NCBI RefSeq assembly: GCF_003994255.1
Contig: NZ_ML133852.1
Location: 310,001 to 374,000, forward strand
Origin: Brachybacterium paraconglomeratum
GTDB taxonomy: Bacteria; Actinomycetota; Actinomycetes; Actinomycetales; Dermabacteraceae
Direction of reading: 5' to 3'
DNA: 64,000 nucleotides
Below are positions 1 through 8,661 of this stretch, in pieces. A program made the position numbers and the translations under genes. The notes below the pieces were generated by a model, which worked only from the letters and a program-made list of their open reading frames with translations, searched no databases and had not been told where the DNA came from. The number at the start of each line of letters is the position of its first letter. Position 1 is the first letter of the stretch.

Positions 1-1
1 C

Positions 2-427
2 ACCTTCACCCCGCTGCCGTACTGGCTCGAGATCGACGGCGGCGAGCGGTTCGAGATCGACGCGCCGCTGCTGTCCCTGTGCAGCTCCGGGGTCTACGGT
101 GGCGGGATGCAGATGGTCCCGAACGCCCGCATCGACGACGGACAGCTCGAGCTGCTGAGCGTCGAGGGACGGGGGAGGCGCGATCTCCTGCGCTTCTTCC
201 CCCGCGTCTTCAAGGGCACCCACACCGAGCTCGAGGGCGTGCGGATCCGCCCGGTGCGCGAGGTGACCGTGGGACTGCGCCACGGCCGCTCGCTGCGTGC
301 CTACGCCGACGGGGAGGCCCGCTCCCTGCTGCCCCTCACCGCGCGTGTGCTGCCCGGCGCTGTGCGCCTGCTCGCCGATCTCTCGGCGCTGCGCGGCGAG
401 AGGGCGGTCGACGGGGGAGCGAAGTGA
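2..427 (+). CDS. Diacylglycerol/lipid kinase family protein, C-terminal part
   Basis: This is the 3' end (about 141 codons) of a gene that begins before the window. The visible part carries a Y-G-G-G-M segment followed by P-N-A-x-x-D-D-G-Q-L-E-L, the arrangement seen in the C-terminal beta-sandwich of YegS/DagK-type lipid kinases, which phosphorylate diacylglycerol or related lipids at the membrane. The ATP-binding half lies outside the window, so activity cannot be judged. Its stop overlaps the GTG start of the helicase gene by 4 bp (GTGA), so the two are probably translationally coupled at the head of a + strand operon. The family call is fairly safe; the substrate is unknown. Confidence 0.72.
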   Translation, partial: TFTPLPYWLEIDGGERFEIDAPLLSLCSSGVYGGGMQMVPNARIDDGQLELLSVEGRGRRDLLRFFPRVFKGTHTELEGVRIRPVREVTVGLRHGRSLRAYADGEARSLLPLTARVLPGAVRLLADLSALRGERAVDGGAK

Positions 428-3378
428 CCTCTCCTTCCGAGAAGTACGCCGCCTGGGCCGAGGAGAAGCGGCGGGAGAACTCCGAGCTCACCGCCTTCAC
501 CGCCCGCTACGACTTCGCGCTGGACGACTTCCAGCTCGCCGGCGGCCGCGCCCTCGAGGACGGCCGCTCCGTGCTGGTGGCCGCTCCCACCGGCGCCGGC
601 AAGACCGTCGTCGGCGAGTTCGCGGTGCATCTCGCGCTCGCGCAGGGCCGCAAGGTCTTCTACACCGCGCCGATCAAGGCGCTGTCGAACCAGAAGTTCG
701 GCGAGCTCGCGGACTGGCTGGGCGCGGAGCGCGTCGGCCTGCTGACGGGCGATACCTCGATCCGCCCCACCGCGGAGGTGGTCGTGATGACCACCGAGGT
801 GCTGCGCAACATGCTCTACGCGGACTCCGACCTGCTGGACGGGCTGGGCTTCGTGGTGATGGACGAGGTGCACTACCTCGCCGACCGCCTGCGCGGCCCC
901 GTGTGGGAGGAGGTCATCATCCACCTGGACCGCTCCGTCCAGCTGGTCGCGCTCTCGGCGACGGTCTCGAACGCCGAGGAGTTCGGGGCCTGGCTCCAGG
1001 AGGTGCGGGGCGAGACCTCGATCGTCGTCTCCGAGACGCGGCCGGTGCCGCTGTGGCAGCACGTGATCGTCGGCGAGGAGCTGCTGGACCTCTTCGTCGA
1101 CGCCGACGGGGAGGCCGTCGTCTCCCACGGCCCCGGTGCCCGCAGCGATCGACAGGTCAACCCCGAGATCGAGCGGATCACCTCCTTCTCCCTGCCGGTG
1201 GACGAGCGCAGCGGAGGACAGCGCGGCCGCGGCTATCGCGGCCGGAAGGGCACCCGCGGCCGCCACCGCCCCCGCGGCGCCGGACGCCACGGCTCGCCAC
1301 GCGGCGAGCGGGGCGGGGACCGGCGCGGCGAGCACGAGGGCCCGCGCCACCACGGTCCGGGCTCGGGACGTGACGGCTCGCGGCATGACGGCGGTCGACA
1401 CGGCGGCTCTCGCGGCGGCGCCGGTGGCCGTCCGTTGCGCCGCCCCGATGTGGTCGAGCTGCTCGACGACGCCGCGCTGCTGCCCGCGATCATGTTCATC
1501 TTCTCCCGCGCCGGCTGCGAGGGCGCCGTCCAGCAGTGCGCCCGGGCCCGCCTGCGCCTGACCGACGACCACGAGCGCGGCGAGATCCGCGCCGTCCTCG
1601 ACGAACGCCTGGCCGAGATCGGCGTCGAGGACGAGGAGGTGCTGGGCCTGCACGCCTTCCGCCGCGCCGTCCTGGACGGCTACGCCGCCCATCACGCCGG
1701 GATGCTGCCGCTGCTGAAGACCGTCGTCGAGGAGCTCTTCGCCCGCGGGCTGCTCAAGGTCGTCTTCGCCACCGAGACCCTCGCCCTCGGCATCAACATG
1801 CCGGCCCGCTCCGTGGTGCTCGAGAAGCTCGTGAAGTTCAACGGCGTCGAGCACGCCGACCTCACACCGGGGGAGTACACCCAGCTCACGGGACGTGCCG
1901 GACGGCGCGGCATCGACACCGAGGGACATGCCGTGATCGTCGGCGGGCCGCGCTTCGACGCCCCGGCCGCCGCCTCTCTCGCCTCGCGCCGCACCTACCC
2001 GCTGCGCTCCGCCTTCCGGCCCACCCCGAACATGGCGGTGAACCTGCTGGACCGCTTCGACCACTCCCGCGCCCGCGAGACCCTCGAGACCAGCTTCGCC
2101 CAGTTCCAGGCGGACCGCTCCGTGGTGGGCCTCGCCCGGCGTGCCCGCGAGCTCGAGGACACCGTCGAGGACTACCGCGCGGCGGTCACCTGCGAGCGCG
2201 GCGACCTGCTCGAGTACGCCGAGGTCCAGGAGGCGATCAGCGCGCGGGAGAAGGAGCTCTCCCAGGCACGGGCCGCCGCGGACCGCGACCGCACCCGCAG
2301 CGTCTTCGGCGACCTGCGCCGCGGCGAGATCATCGCACTGCCCGGCGGGAAGCGCCGCGGCTACGCCGTCGTGCTCGACGTGGACCGCCACGTCCTCGGC
2401 GGCCCCCAGGTGGACCTGCTGGACACCGAGGGACGCCGCCGCAGCCTCCGCCCCGGGGACGTGCCCTCCCCGCCCGCGGTCATCGACACCCTGCGCCTGC
2501 CGCGCCCGGAGGCGCTCGGCAGCGGCAAGGTGCGCAAGGACACCGCCTCCGCGCTCCGACAGCGCCTGGCGGGCCAGGACGACGACGCCCGCCGCGAAGT
2601 GCGCCGGCGCGCCGGACGCACCCCCTCCACCGCCGCCCAGGACCCCCGCCTGCAGGAGCTGCGCACGCATCTGGCCGAGCACCCCTGCGCCGCCTGCCCC
2701 GACCTCGAGTCGCACCTGCGCTGGGTGGGCCGGTGGCGGAAGTCCCGCGGAGAGCTCGAGGGCGTCCAGCGCCGCATCAGCGGACGCACCAGCTCGCTGG
2801 CCCGCCGCTTCGACTGCCTCACCGACCTGCTGCTCGAGCTCGGCTATCTCGAGCACGCGGGCGAGGACGGGGAGGAGCTCGTGCCCACGACGAGCGGGAT
2901 GCGGCTGCGACGCCTGTTCAGCGACCGGGACCTGCTGATCGCCGAATGCCTCGAGCACGGCGCCTGGGACGGTCTGGACGCGCCGGGGCTCGCCGCCGTG
3001 GTCTCCGCCGCCGTCCACGAGACCCGCCGCGACGACCGTGCGCCGGAGCTGATCCCCGATCCCGCCGTCGGCGCGGCGCTCGAGGCCTCCAGCAGGATCG
3101 CCGCCGAGCTGCAGTCCGCCGAGGCGAGGCACGGCATCGACCCCACCCTCCCGCCGGATCCCGCGATCGCGGCGATCGTGCACCGCTGGGCGCGCGGCGC
3201 GCACCTGGCCGCCGCGCTCGAGGGCAACGACCTCCCGCCGGGCGACTTCGTGCGCCACTGCCGCCAGGTGATCGACCTGCTCGACCAGCTCACCGCCGAC
3301 GAGCGCCTGGGCAGGACCGCGCGCGCCGCGATCGACGGCGTGCGCCGCGGCCTGGTCGCCCAGGAGATCGGCCGATGA
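424..3378 (+). CDS. helY: Ski2-like DEAD/DEAH-box helicase (HelY type)
   Basis: A 984-residue superfamily 2 helicase, probably acting on RNA in the cytoplasm. Visible motifs in order are Walker A A-P-T-G-A-G-K-T (about residue 55), the DEVH box (about 147), S-A-T motif III, F-I-F-S-R before motif IV, and G-R-A-G-R-R-G in motif VI (about 491). A long C-terminal region fits the DSHCT domain of Mtr4/Ski2 relatives. Between the two RecA domains, nt 1210-1440 encode a Gly/Arg/His-rich low-complexity insert unlike the rest. The GTG start at 424 is chosen because it overlaps the upstream stop and restores a normal helicase N terminus; the frame is open further upstream but that part is shadow. Confidence 0.9.
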   Translation: MTSPSEKYAAWAEEKRRENSELTAFTARYDFALDDFQLAGGRALEDGRSVLVAAPTGAGKTVVGEFAVHLALAQGRKVFYTAPIKALSNQKFGELADWLGAERVGLLTGDTSIRPTAEVVVMTTEVLRNMLYADSDLLDGLGFVVMDEVHYLADRLRGPVWEEVIIHLDRSVQLVALSATVSNAEEFGAWLQEVRGETSIVVSETRPVPLWQHVIVGEELLDLFVDADGEAVVSHGPGARSDRQVNPEIERITSFSLPVDERSGGQRGRGYRGRKGTRGRHRPRGAGRHGSPRGERGGDRRGEHEGPRHHGPGSGRDGSRHDGGRHGGSRGGAGGRPLRRPDVVELLDDAALLPAIMFIFSRAGCEGAVQQCARARLRLTDDHERGEIRAVLDERLAEIGVEDEEVLGLHAFRRAVLDGYAAHHAGMLPLLKTVVEELFARGLLKVVFATETLALGINMPARSVVLEKLVKFNGVEHADLTPGEYTQLTGRAGRRGIDTEGHAVIVGGPRFDAPAAASLASRRTYPLRSAFRPTPNMAVNLLDRFDHSRARETLETSFAQFQADRSVVGLARRARELEDTVEDYRAAVTCERGDLLEYAEVQEAISAREKELSQARAAADRDRTRSVFGDLRRGEIIALPGGKRRGYAVVLDVDRHVLGGPQVDLLDTEGRRRSLRPGDVPSPPAVIDTLRLPRPEALGSGKVRKDTASALRQRLAGQDDDARREVRRRAGRTPSTAAQDPRLQELRTHLAEHPCAACPDLESHLRWVGRWRKSRGELEGVQRRISGRTSSLARRFDCLTDLLLELGYLEHAGEDGEELVPTTSGMRLRRLFSDRDLLIAECLEHGAWDGLDAPGLAAVVSAAVHETRRDDRAPELIPDPAVGAALEASSRIAAELQSAEARHGIDPTLPPDPAIAAIVHRWARGAHLAAALEGNDLPPGDFVRHCRQVIDLLDQLTADERLGRTARAAIDGVRRGLVAQEIGR

Positions 3379-4187
3379 GCGTTCTCCCAGGGGGAGCGGG
3401 GAGGATGGGACGCGTGAGTGCCCAGAACCCGCCTGCACAGCCCCCCTCGCATCCCACGGTGCCCGTCCTCTACACCGGCATCGTCCTGTACAGCGCGGAC
3501 GACCCGGAGGCCTCCGCGATGCTGGTGGCCGACGGGCTGATCGCCTGGACCGGCCCCGAGGACAGCGCCCTCGTGCTCCACCCGGAGGCCGAGCGCGTGG
3601 ACGCCACCGGCTGCCTGGTCACCCCCGGCTTCGTCGATGCCGCCGCGACCACGGACGGCACCGACCCCGACCCGGCCGGCGACGCCGCCGCGGCCGTGCA
3701 CGGGATCGTCCTGCGCCTGCCCGGGCCGACGGGGACACGCGAGGGCGTGCAGGTCATCGCCCCCGTCACCGAGGACGCCGCCTTCCTCGACCTCGTCAGC
3801 GACGGCACCCCGCTCGCCTTCGGCTCCGCGGGCCGGGACGAGGCCGCGGATCCGTGGACCTGGGTCCGCGTCGCCGCCCGCACCGCCCCAGCCGCGCAGC
3901 GCCTCAGCGACCGCGCCGCCTTCCTGGCCGCGAGCCGCGGTGGCCAGCGGGTCGCTGGGAGGCGCCATCCCGGCACCCTGCGCACCGGGCTGCCCGCCAC
4001 GTTCGTCCTATGGGAGCCCTGGGACCTCACCGTCCGCTCCCTCGCCGAGCGGGTCGACACCTGGTCCACCGACCCCCGCTCCCGCACCCCGCTGCTGCCC
4101 GACCTGGACCAGGGCAGCCCGCGCGCCCTGCGCACCGTCGTCGACGGCCGCGTCGTCCACGACGAGCTCGGCGGGGACGCCGCGTGA
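3375..4187 (+). CDS. Amidohydrolase-like protein lacking metal-binding histidines
   Basis: A 270-residue protein whose first half looks like the small beta domain and first barrel strand of the amidohydrolase superfamily (D-G-L-I-A-W-T-G, then G-C-L-V-T-P-G-F-V-D). Active members continue P-G-F-x-D-x-H-x-H; here the same place reads V-D-A-A-A-T-T, so the metal-binding His pair is gone. The family is usually about 400 residues, so the barrel is also shortened. The C terminus keeps the usual closing segment with V-V-D-G-R-V-V. ATG 3375 overlaps the helicase stop (ATGA) and has AGGAG 8 nt before it; GTG 3414, preceded by GGGAGG, is an equally good start. Probably non-catalytic. Confidence 0.6.
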   Translation: MSVLPGGAGRMGRVSAQNPPAQPPSHPTVPVLYTGIVLYSADDPEASAMLVADGLIAWTGPEDSALVLHPEAERVDATGCLVTPGFVDAAATTDGTDPDPAGDAAAAVHGIVLRLPGPTGTREGVQVIAPVTEDAAFLDLVSDGTPLAFGSAGRDEAADPWTWVRVAARTAPAAQRLSDRAAFLAASRGGQRVAGRRHPGTLRTGLPATFVLWEPWDLTVRSLAERVDTWSTDPRSRTPLLPDLDQGSPRALRTVVDGRVVHDELGGDAA

Positions 4188-5818
4188 GCACCGCCGACCG
4201 GACCGCCGCGCGCGCGCGCCCGCGAGGCCGCGGACCGCGCGAGGAGTACGAGGCCACGCACTGGGCCGTCGCGATCGGCTGCGGGCTCCTCGGCGGGATC
4301 TGCGCGCTGCTCGCCTTCCCGCCCTACGACCTGTGGATGCTGCTGCCGGTGGGGATCGCGCTGCTGTGCGGAGGGCTGCTGGTGCGCTCGACCTGGCTCG
4401 CCGTCCTCGTCTCCCTGCTGTGGGGGCTCGCCTTCTTCATCCCGCTGACCGAGTGGGCCAGCACCTATGCCGGCAGCGCGCCCTGGCTGGCGCTGGGCAT
4501 CTTCGAGGCGCTGTACATCGTGCTGTTCGGCCTCGCCGCCCGCGCGGTGATGGTGCGCCGCGGCCTCTGCGTCTCCTCCGCGCTGGTCGTCTCCGCGCTC
4601 TGGGTGGGCGTCGAGACGCTGCGGGGCACCGTCCCGTGGGGCGGGCTGACCTGGGGCGCGAGCGGCTTCGCGCTGTCCGACTCGCCGCTGGTGAATCTCG
4701 CGCCGTGGATCGGGATGGCCGGGCTCGCCCTCGTCGTCGCCCTGCTGGCGCAGCTGCTGCTGCTCGGCGCGCTCGCCCTCCTAGGGCGCCGCCACCGCGG
4801 GCTGACCGGCTTCTCCGGTGTGTGGCCCTTCGCGATCGCCGTCGCCGCCGTGCTCGCCACCGTCGTCGTGCCCCATCCCCTCAACCGCGCCCCGGCCGAA
4901 CGGCCCTCCATGACGGTCGCCGCCGTGCAGGGCTCGATGGGGGAGATCGACCCAGGCAGCTACACCATGCCGGACGACGTCTTCGACAACCACCTCACCG
5001 CCGCCCGCACCGCGGTCGACCAGGCCACGGCCGACGACACCGACCTCGACCTGGTCGTCTGGCCCGAGGACTCCACCGGTTACGACCCCCGTCAGGACCC
5101 CTATCTCTCCTCGCTGCTGACCTCCCTCGCCCGGGACGCGGACGCGCCCGTCCTGGTCGGCACACAGGTGCCCGTGGGGGAGACGGAGCGGCTGAACCAG
5201 TCCGTGCTGATCACCCCGGAGGGCGAGACCCCCTACGCCTACTCCAAGCGCCACCCCGTCCCCTTCGGCGAGTACATCCCGATGCGCGGCGTGTTCAGCC
5301 GGCTCTCCGACCAGGTCGACCTCGTCACCCGGGACATGATCGCCGGCGAGGAGATCGGCACCATGGACCTCGCCGAGCTCGGCCAGGGCGAGGGCACCGC
5401 CGGGCTGCTGATCTGCTTCGAGATCGCCTACGAGAGCCTCGTGCGGGACGTGGTCGACGACGGCGCCGAGGTGATCGTCGTGCAGTCGAACAATGCGCTG
5501 TTCGGCGACTCGAACGAGGCGATCCAGCAGCTCGCGCAGGCCCGGGTGATGGCGGTGCTCTCCGGGCGCAGCGTCGTGCACGTCTCGACCGTCGGCCATT
5601 CCGCGATCTACAGCCCCGAGGGACGCCAGATCGATTTCGTGGACCACTGGGAGCAGGGCACGATGGTCGCCGACGTGCCGCTGCGCACCGGGACCACCCC
5701 GGCCGTGGCCGCCGGGCCGTGGATCGCGATCGGGATCTCCGCCCTCGGCGTCGCCGGGCTGCTCGGGGCGCTGACCTCCGGCCGGCGCGCCCTGGCCCGG
5801 CCTGCGGCCCGTCGCTGA
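4184..5818 (+). CDS. lnt: Apolipoprotein N-acyltransferase
   Basis: A 544-residue membrane enzyme that N-acylates the lipid-modified cysteine of lipoproteins. The N-terminal half has several hydrophobic segments (about residues 25-230) and the C-terminal half is a carbon-nitrogen hydrolase domain. Its Glu-Lys-Cys triad is visible: W-P-E-D-S, Y-S-K-R-H-P-V-P-F-G-E, and L-I-C-F-E. A last hydrophobic helix precedes a basic tail. GTG 4184 overlaps the previous stop by 4 bp. The next gene is a polyprenol-phosphate-mannose synthase; in mycobacteria these two activities form one fused protein, and here they are separate neighbours 54 bp apart. Confidence 0.92.
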   Translation: MSTADRTAARARPRGRGPREEYEATHWAVAIGCGLLGGICALLAFPPYDLWMLLPVGIALLCGGLLVRSTWLAVLVSLLWGLAFFIPLTEWASTYAGSAPWLALGIFEALYIVLFGLAARAVMVRRGLCVSSALVVSALWVGVETLRGTVPWGGLTWGASGFALSDSPLVNLAPWIGMAGLALVVALLAQLLLLGALALLGRRHRGLTGFSGVWPFAIAVAAVLATVVVPHPLNRAPAERPSMTVAAVQGSMGEIDPGSYTMPDDVFDNHLTAARTAVDQATADDTDLDLVVWPEDSTGYDPRQDPYLSSLLTSLARDADAPVLVGTQVPVGETERLNQSVLITPEGETPYAYSKRHPVPFGEYIPMRGVFSRLSDQVDLVTRDMIAGEEIGTMDLAELGQGEGTAGLLICFEIAYESLVRDVVDDGAEVIVVQSNNALFGDSNEAIQQLAQARVMAVLSGRSVVHVSTVGHSAIYSPEGRQIDFVDHWEQGTMVADVPLRTGTTPAVAAGPWIAIGISALGVAGLLGALTSGRRALARPAARR

Positions 5819-5872
5819 TCCTCCGGCGTCCCCGCCGTCCCGCCCGCGCCGTCCGATCCTCCGAGGAGACCG

Positions 5873-6631
5873 ATGACCCGCCCGTCCACCGCCCCGCTGC
5901 CGCCGACCCTCGTGGTGATCCCCACCTATGACGAGCGGGAGGCGCTGCCCGGCACCCTCGAGCGGCTGCGTCGCGCGGTGCCGGAGGCGCACGTGCTCGT
6001 GGTCGACGACTCCTCCCCGGACGGCACGGGGGAGTGGGCCGAGGAGGTCTCCCGACGCGATGCGGCCGTGCACGTGCTGCACCGGGCGGGGAAGCAGGGC
6101 CTCGGCCCGGCGTATCTCGCGGGCTTCGCCTGGGGTCTCGAGCACGGCTACGAGCAGCTCGTGGAGATGGACGCCGACGCCTCGCACCGGCCCGAGCAGC
6201 TGCCGGGCCTGCTGGAGGCCGTGCGGCGCGGCGCCGACCTCGTGATCGGGTCCCGCTGGGTGCCTGGCGGCGCCGTCCACGACTGGCCCGCCCGTCGACG
6301 GCTCCTCTCCCGCGGCGCGAACGTGTACGTGACGGTGCTGATGGGTCTCGGGGTCGCCGACGCCACCGCGGGGTTCCGCGTCTTCCGCGCCGGGCTGCTC
6401 TCGCGCCTGATGGAGGAGGACATCGCCTCCCAGGGCTACTGCTTCCAGGTCGACATGACCCGCCGTGCACGCGACCTCGGCGCCGTGATCGTCGAGGTGC
6501 CGATCGACTTCGACGAGCGCACCGAGGGGGCCAGCAAGATGTCCTCCGACATCGTGCGCGAGGCGCTCGTGAAGGTGACCCTCTGGGGACTCGCACGTCG
6601 CGCCCAGGGCCTTCGCAAGGCCCTGCGCTAA
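5873..6631 (+). CDS. ppm1: Polyprenol monophosphomannose synthase (GT2)
   Basis: A 252-residue family 2 glycosyltransferase that moves mannose from GDP-mannose to polyprenyl phosphate, supplying lipid-linked mannose for lipoglycans and protein mannosylation. The fold signature is clear: V-V-I-P-T-Y-D-E near the N terminus, V-V-D-D-S-S-P-D-G-T (about residue 42), and the metal-binding M-D-A-D-A-S-H-R-P-E (about 100). It has no C-terminal membrane domain, as in the catalytic part of actinobacterial Ppm1. It follows lnt, the usual actinobacterial partner, and fxsA comes 34 bp downstream. The ATG start has GGAG about 9 nt before it. Confidence 0.9.
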   Translation: MTRPSTAPLPPTLVVIPTYDEREALPGTLERLRRAVPEAHVLVVDDSSPDGTGEWAEEVSRRDAAVHVLHRAGKQGLGPAYLAGFAWGLEHGYEQLVEMDADASHRPEQLPGLLEAVRRGADLVIGSRWVPGGAVHDWPARRRLLSRGANVYVTVLMGLGVADATAGFRVFRAGLLSRLMEEDIASQGYCFQVDMTRRARDLGAVIVEVPIDFDERTEGASKMSSDIVREALVKVTLWGLARRAQGLRKALR

Positions 6632-6665
6632 CCTGGCCGTCTCCTCGCACAGGAAGGGAACCGCC

Positions 6666-7271
6666 GTGACGAGCTCGCCCCACAGCACCCCGGGGGCCTC
6701 CGGGCGCCCGACCGACCCCGCCGACCGCCGCCGCTCGCGCCGCGCGAGCGCGATCCCGCTCGCGATCGTCGTCGTGGGCCTCCTCGAGCTCGCGATCCTG
6801 GTGCTGATCGGCGTGAACACGAGCCTGTGGTGGTCCGTGCTAATCGTCGTGGTGGGCTGGCTCGTGGGCGTGGCGCTGCTGGTCGCCGTCGGACAGCAGT
6901 CCTTCGTGCGTGTGCGCTCCCTGTTCCGTGCCGTGCGCGGCAGCGGCGACGTGCAGGACCACCTCTCGCGTCCCGCCTTCACGATGCTCTCGGCGCTGCT
7001 GTTCTTCTTCCCCGGACTGCTCACCGACCTCGCCGCGCTCGTGCTGCTGCTCACCCCGGTGCAGAAGCGCGCCGTCTCCGCGATGGGGCTGGGCAGCGGT
7101 TCGGAGCAGGCTCGCACCGTGCTCTACCGCCGCTCCGGCAGCGGCGTGATCGACGGCGAGATCATCGTCGAGAACCGCCGCACCGGCGGTGCCTCCGGCG
7201 GGGCCGACGGACGGCGGGAGGACGGCGCCGTCCCGCCGATGATCGTGCAGGACCCGCCCTCCCCGGAGTGA
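6666..7271 (+). CDS. fxsA: FxsA family membrane protein
   Basis: A 201-residue cytoplasmic-membrane protein of the FxsA family, known in E. coli as the suppressor of phage F exclusion. Hydrophobic segments occur at about residues 35-55, 58-76 and 108-128, and a conserved F-F-P-G-L-L-T-D-L-A-A-L segment is the family hallmark. The Ser/Arg-rich N terminus and Gly-rich C-terminal tail are long and variable, as is usual in actinobacteria. The GTG start at 6666 is preceded by AGGAAGG. It is the last gene of the + strand operon and ends just before a strong bidirectional terminator. Confidence 0.85.
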   Translation: MTSSPHSTPGASGRPTDPADRRRSRRASAIPLAIVVVGLLELAILVLIGVNTSLWWSVLIVVVGWLVGVALLVAVGQQSFVRVRSLFRAVRGSGDVQDHLSRPAFTMLSALLFFFPGLLTDLAALVLLLTPVQKRAVSAMGLGSGSEQARTVLYRRSGSGVIDGEIIVENRRTGGASGGADGRREDGAVPPMIVQDPPSPE

Positions 7272-7290
7272 CCCGGGCTGCGAGACCGCC

Positions 7291-7344
7291 CATGGGAAGA
7301 GCCCCCGCACCGCCGTGATCGGCGGTGCGGGGGCTCTTCCCATG
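7291..7344. terminator. Perfect bidirectional terminator between fxsA and rbpA
   Basis: Two arms of 24 bp (7291-7314 and 7321-7344) are perfect reverse complements around a 6-nt loop. The hairpin sits between the convergent genes fxsA (+) and rbpA (-), 12 bp before the end of rbpA, and can stop transcription from both sides. The stem is G+C rich without a clear T tract, as is common in actinobacteria. Confidence 0.9.
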
Positions 7345-7355
7345 AGCTGGAGGGC

Positions 7356-7706
7356 TCAGAGGTTGCGGCGCTGGTGGAGCTTGCCGGCGCGCAGCAGCTC
7401 GAGGCGCTGGTCGAGCAGGACCTGGAGGTCCTCCTCGCTGCGGCGCTCGAGCAGCATGTCCCAATGGGTGCGCACGGGCTTGCCCGGCTTCTCCTCGGGC
7501 TTCTCGTGGTCGCGCAGCACCGCGGTCTGGCCGCAGCGGCACTCCCACACGGCCGGGACGTCCGCCTCGACCGAGAAGGGGAGGACGATGTGGTGGCCGT
7601 TGGGGCAGTCGTAGATTGCCTCCTGGCGCGGTGCGGCGAGGACGCCCTCGTCGGTCTCCATGGAGAGGGAGCCCAGTCGGGTGCCTCGCAGGCTGCGGCT
7701 GTTCAT
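7356..7706 (-). CDS. rbpA: RNA polymerase-binding protein RbpA
   Basis: A 116-residue actinobacteria-specific transcription factor that binds RNA polymerase and the principal sigma factor and stabilises the open promoter complex. The N-terminal R-G-T-R-L-G-S, the small zinc-ribbon core Y-D-C-P-N-G-H...W-E-C-R-C-G, and the C-terminal sigma-interaction segment R-T-H-W-D-M-L-L-E-R-R are all present. ATG 7706 is chosen because known RbpA proteins begin close to this M-N-S-R-S-L-R-G-T motif and AGGAAG lies upstream; the open frame further upstream is not family-like. It is a single gene facing fxsA across the terminator. Confidence 0.95.
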   Translation of the reverse strand: MNSRSLRGTRLGSLSMETDEGVLAAPRQEAIYDCPNGHHIVLPFSVEADVPAVWECRCGQTAVLRDHEKPEEKPGKPVRTHWDMLLERRSEEDLQVLLDQRLELLRAGKLHQRRNL

Positions 7707-7848
7707 GCGGTTCTCGCTTCCTGCCGGGGTACGGGGCCGGACGGTGTGCCGTCCGGAAGGTCTGTGGGGTGTCGTGCTCGGCGACACCCGGAGGTGTCAA
7801 CGCCTGCGGGGCCGGATCTCTTCCCGGGAGCTGCACGGCCCTCGCGGG

Positions 7849-8661
7849 TCAGGCGTCGTCGAGGAGCTCGGAGAGCAGGTCGACGCGATTGGTGATGATA
7901 CCATCCACGCCCTTGACCAGCAGATCCTGCATGGTCACAGGCTCGTCCACGGTCCAGACGTGCACCTCGCAGCCGGCATGGTGCGCGGCGGCGACGGTGT
8001 CCCGGGTCACCACCGGGATCCCCTTGAACGTCTCCGGCACCTGCAGCGCGCCGTAGGGGGCGAGCAGCCGATCGGTGACGGCGAGCGGGGCCTCGAGCGC
8101 ACGGGCGGCGAGGAAGCGGCCGATCACACCCCGGGAGGGGCTGCGCACGGCCGTGACCCCGGTCGCGGCGCGGAGCGTGGCGACCGCACGGCGCACCACG
8201 GCGCCGTCGAAGCCCGCCAGGCACACCCGGTCGGCGCTGCGTGTCCGGGCGATCGCGGCGACGGCGGGACCGATCGCGGAGGGGCTCTTCACGTCGATGT
8301 TCAGCGGGACGTCCGGGAAGGCGTCCAGCACGTCCTCGAGCATCGCGAGCGGCCGGTCGCCGGACAGCCGCACGGCGCCGGCGTCCGTCGCCGAGAGCTC
8401 GTCGATGCGGCGGGGGTCGCCGGCGATGCGGGCGAGGTCCTCGTCGTGCACGGCGAGGGCCAGTCCGTCCCGGGTCGCGCGGGTGTCGGTCTCGAGCATG
8501 TCCGCGCCGGCGTCGAGGGCGGCGCGGAACGCCTCGAGGGTGTTCTCCGGCGCCTCGAGCGCGAGGCCCCGGTGGGCGATGCGGCGCGGCCGCGGGCCGG
8601 GCAGGAAGCGCGAGGCGGGCGCTCCGTGCCGCTCAGGGCTGCTGCTGGTCGATGAGGGCAT
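7849..8661 (-). CDS. Glycerophosphodiester phosphodiesterase
   Basis: A 270-residue GDPD-family TIM-barrel enzyme that hydrolyses glycerophosphodiesters to glycerol 3-phosphate and an alcohol. The catalytic H-R-G with P-E-N-T-L-E-A-F (about residues 35-45), E-T-D in the metal-binding E-x-D position, V-H-D and a C-terminal W-T-V-D are visible. ATG 8661 lies inside the 3' end of the upstream SURF1 gene (29-bp overlap) behind a GAGGAGGAAGAGG purine run, so it is probably translated from the SURF1 operon message. No signal peptide is seen, so it is likely cytoplasmic. The exact substrate is unknown. Confidence 0.88.
   Translation of the reverse strand: MPSSTSSSPERHGAPASRFLPGPRPRRIAHRGLALEAPENTLEAFRAALDAGADMLETDTRATRDGLALAVHDEDLARIAGDPRRIDELSATDAGAVRLSGDRPLAMLEDVLDAFPDVPLNIDVKSPSAIGPAVAAIARTRSADRVCLAGFDGAVVRRAVATLRAATGVTAVRSPSRGVIGRFLAARALEAPLAVTDRLLAPYGALQVPETFKGIPVVTRDTVAAAHHAGCEVHVWTVDEPVTMQDLLVKGVDGIITNRVDLLSELLDDA

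Noticed and set aside
301-3438. A very long open frame antisense to the helicase
   Set aside because: Its protein is Gly/Ala/Asp/Val/Leu-rich without any motif, and the + strand carries all helicase motifs. Long antisense frames are expected in DNA this GC-rich; the same holds for similar frames over most other genes.
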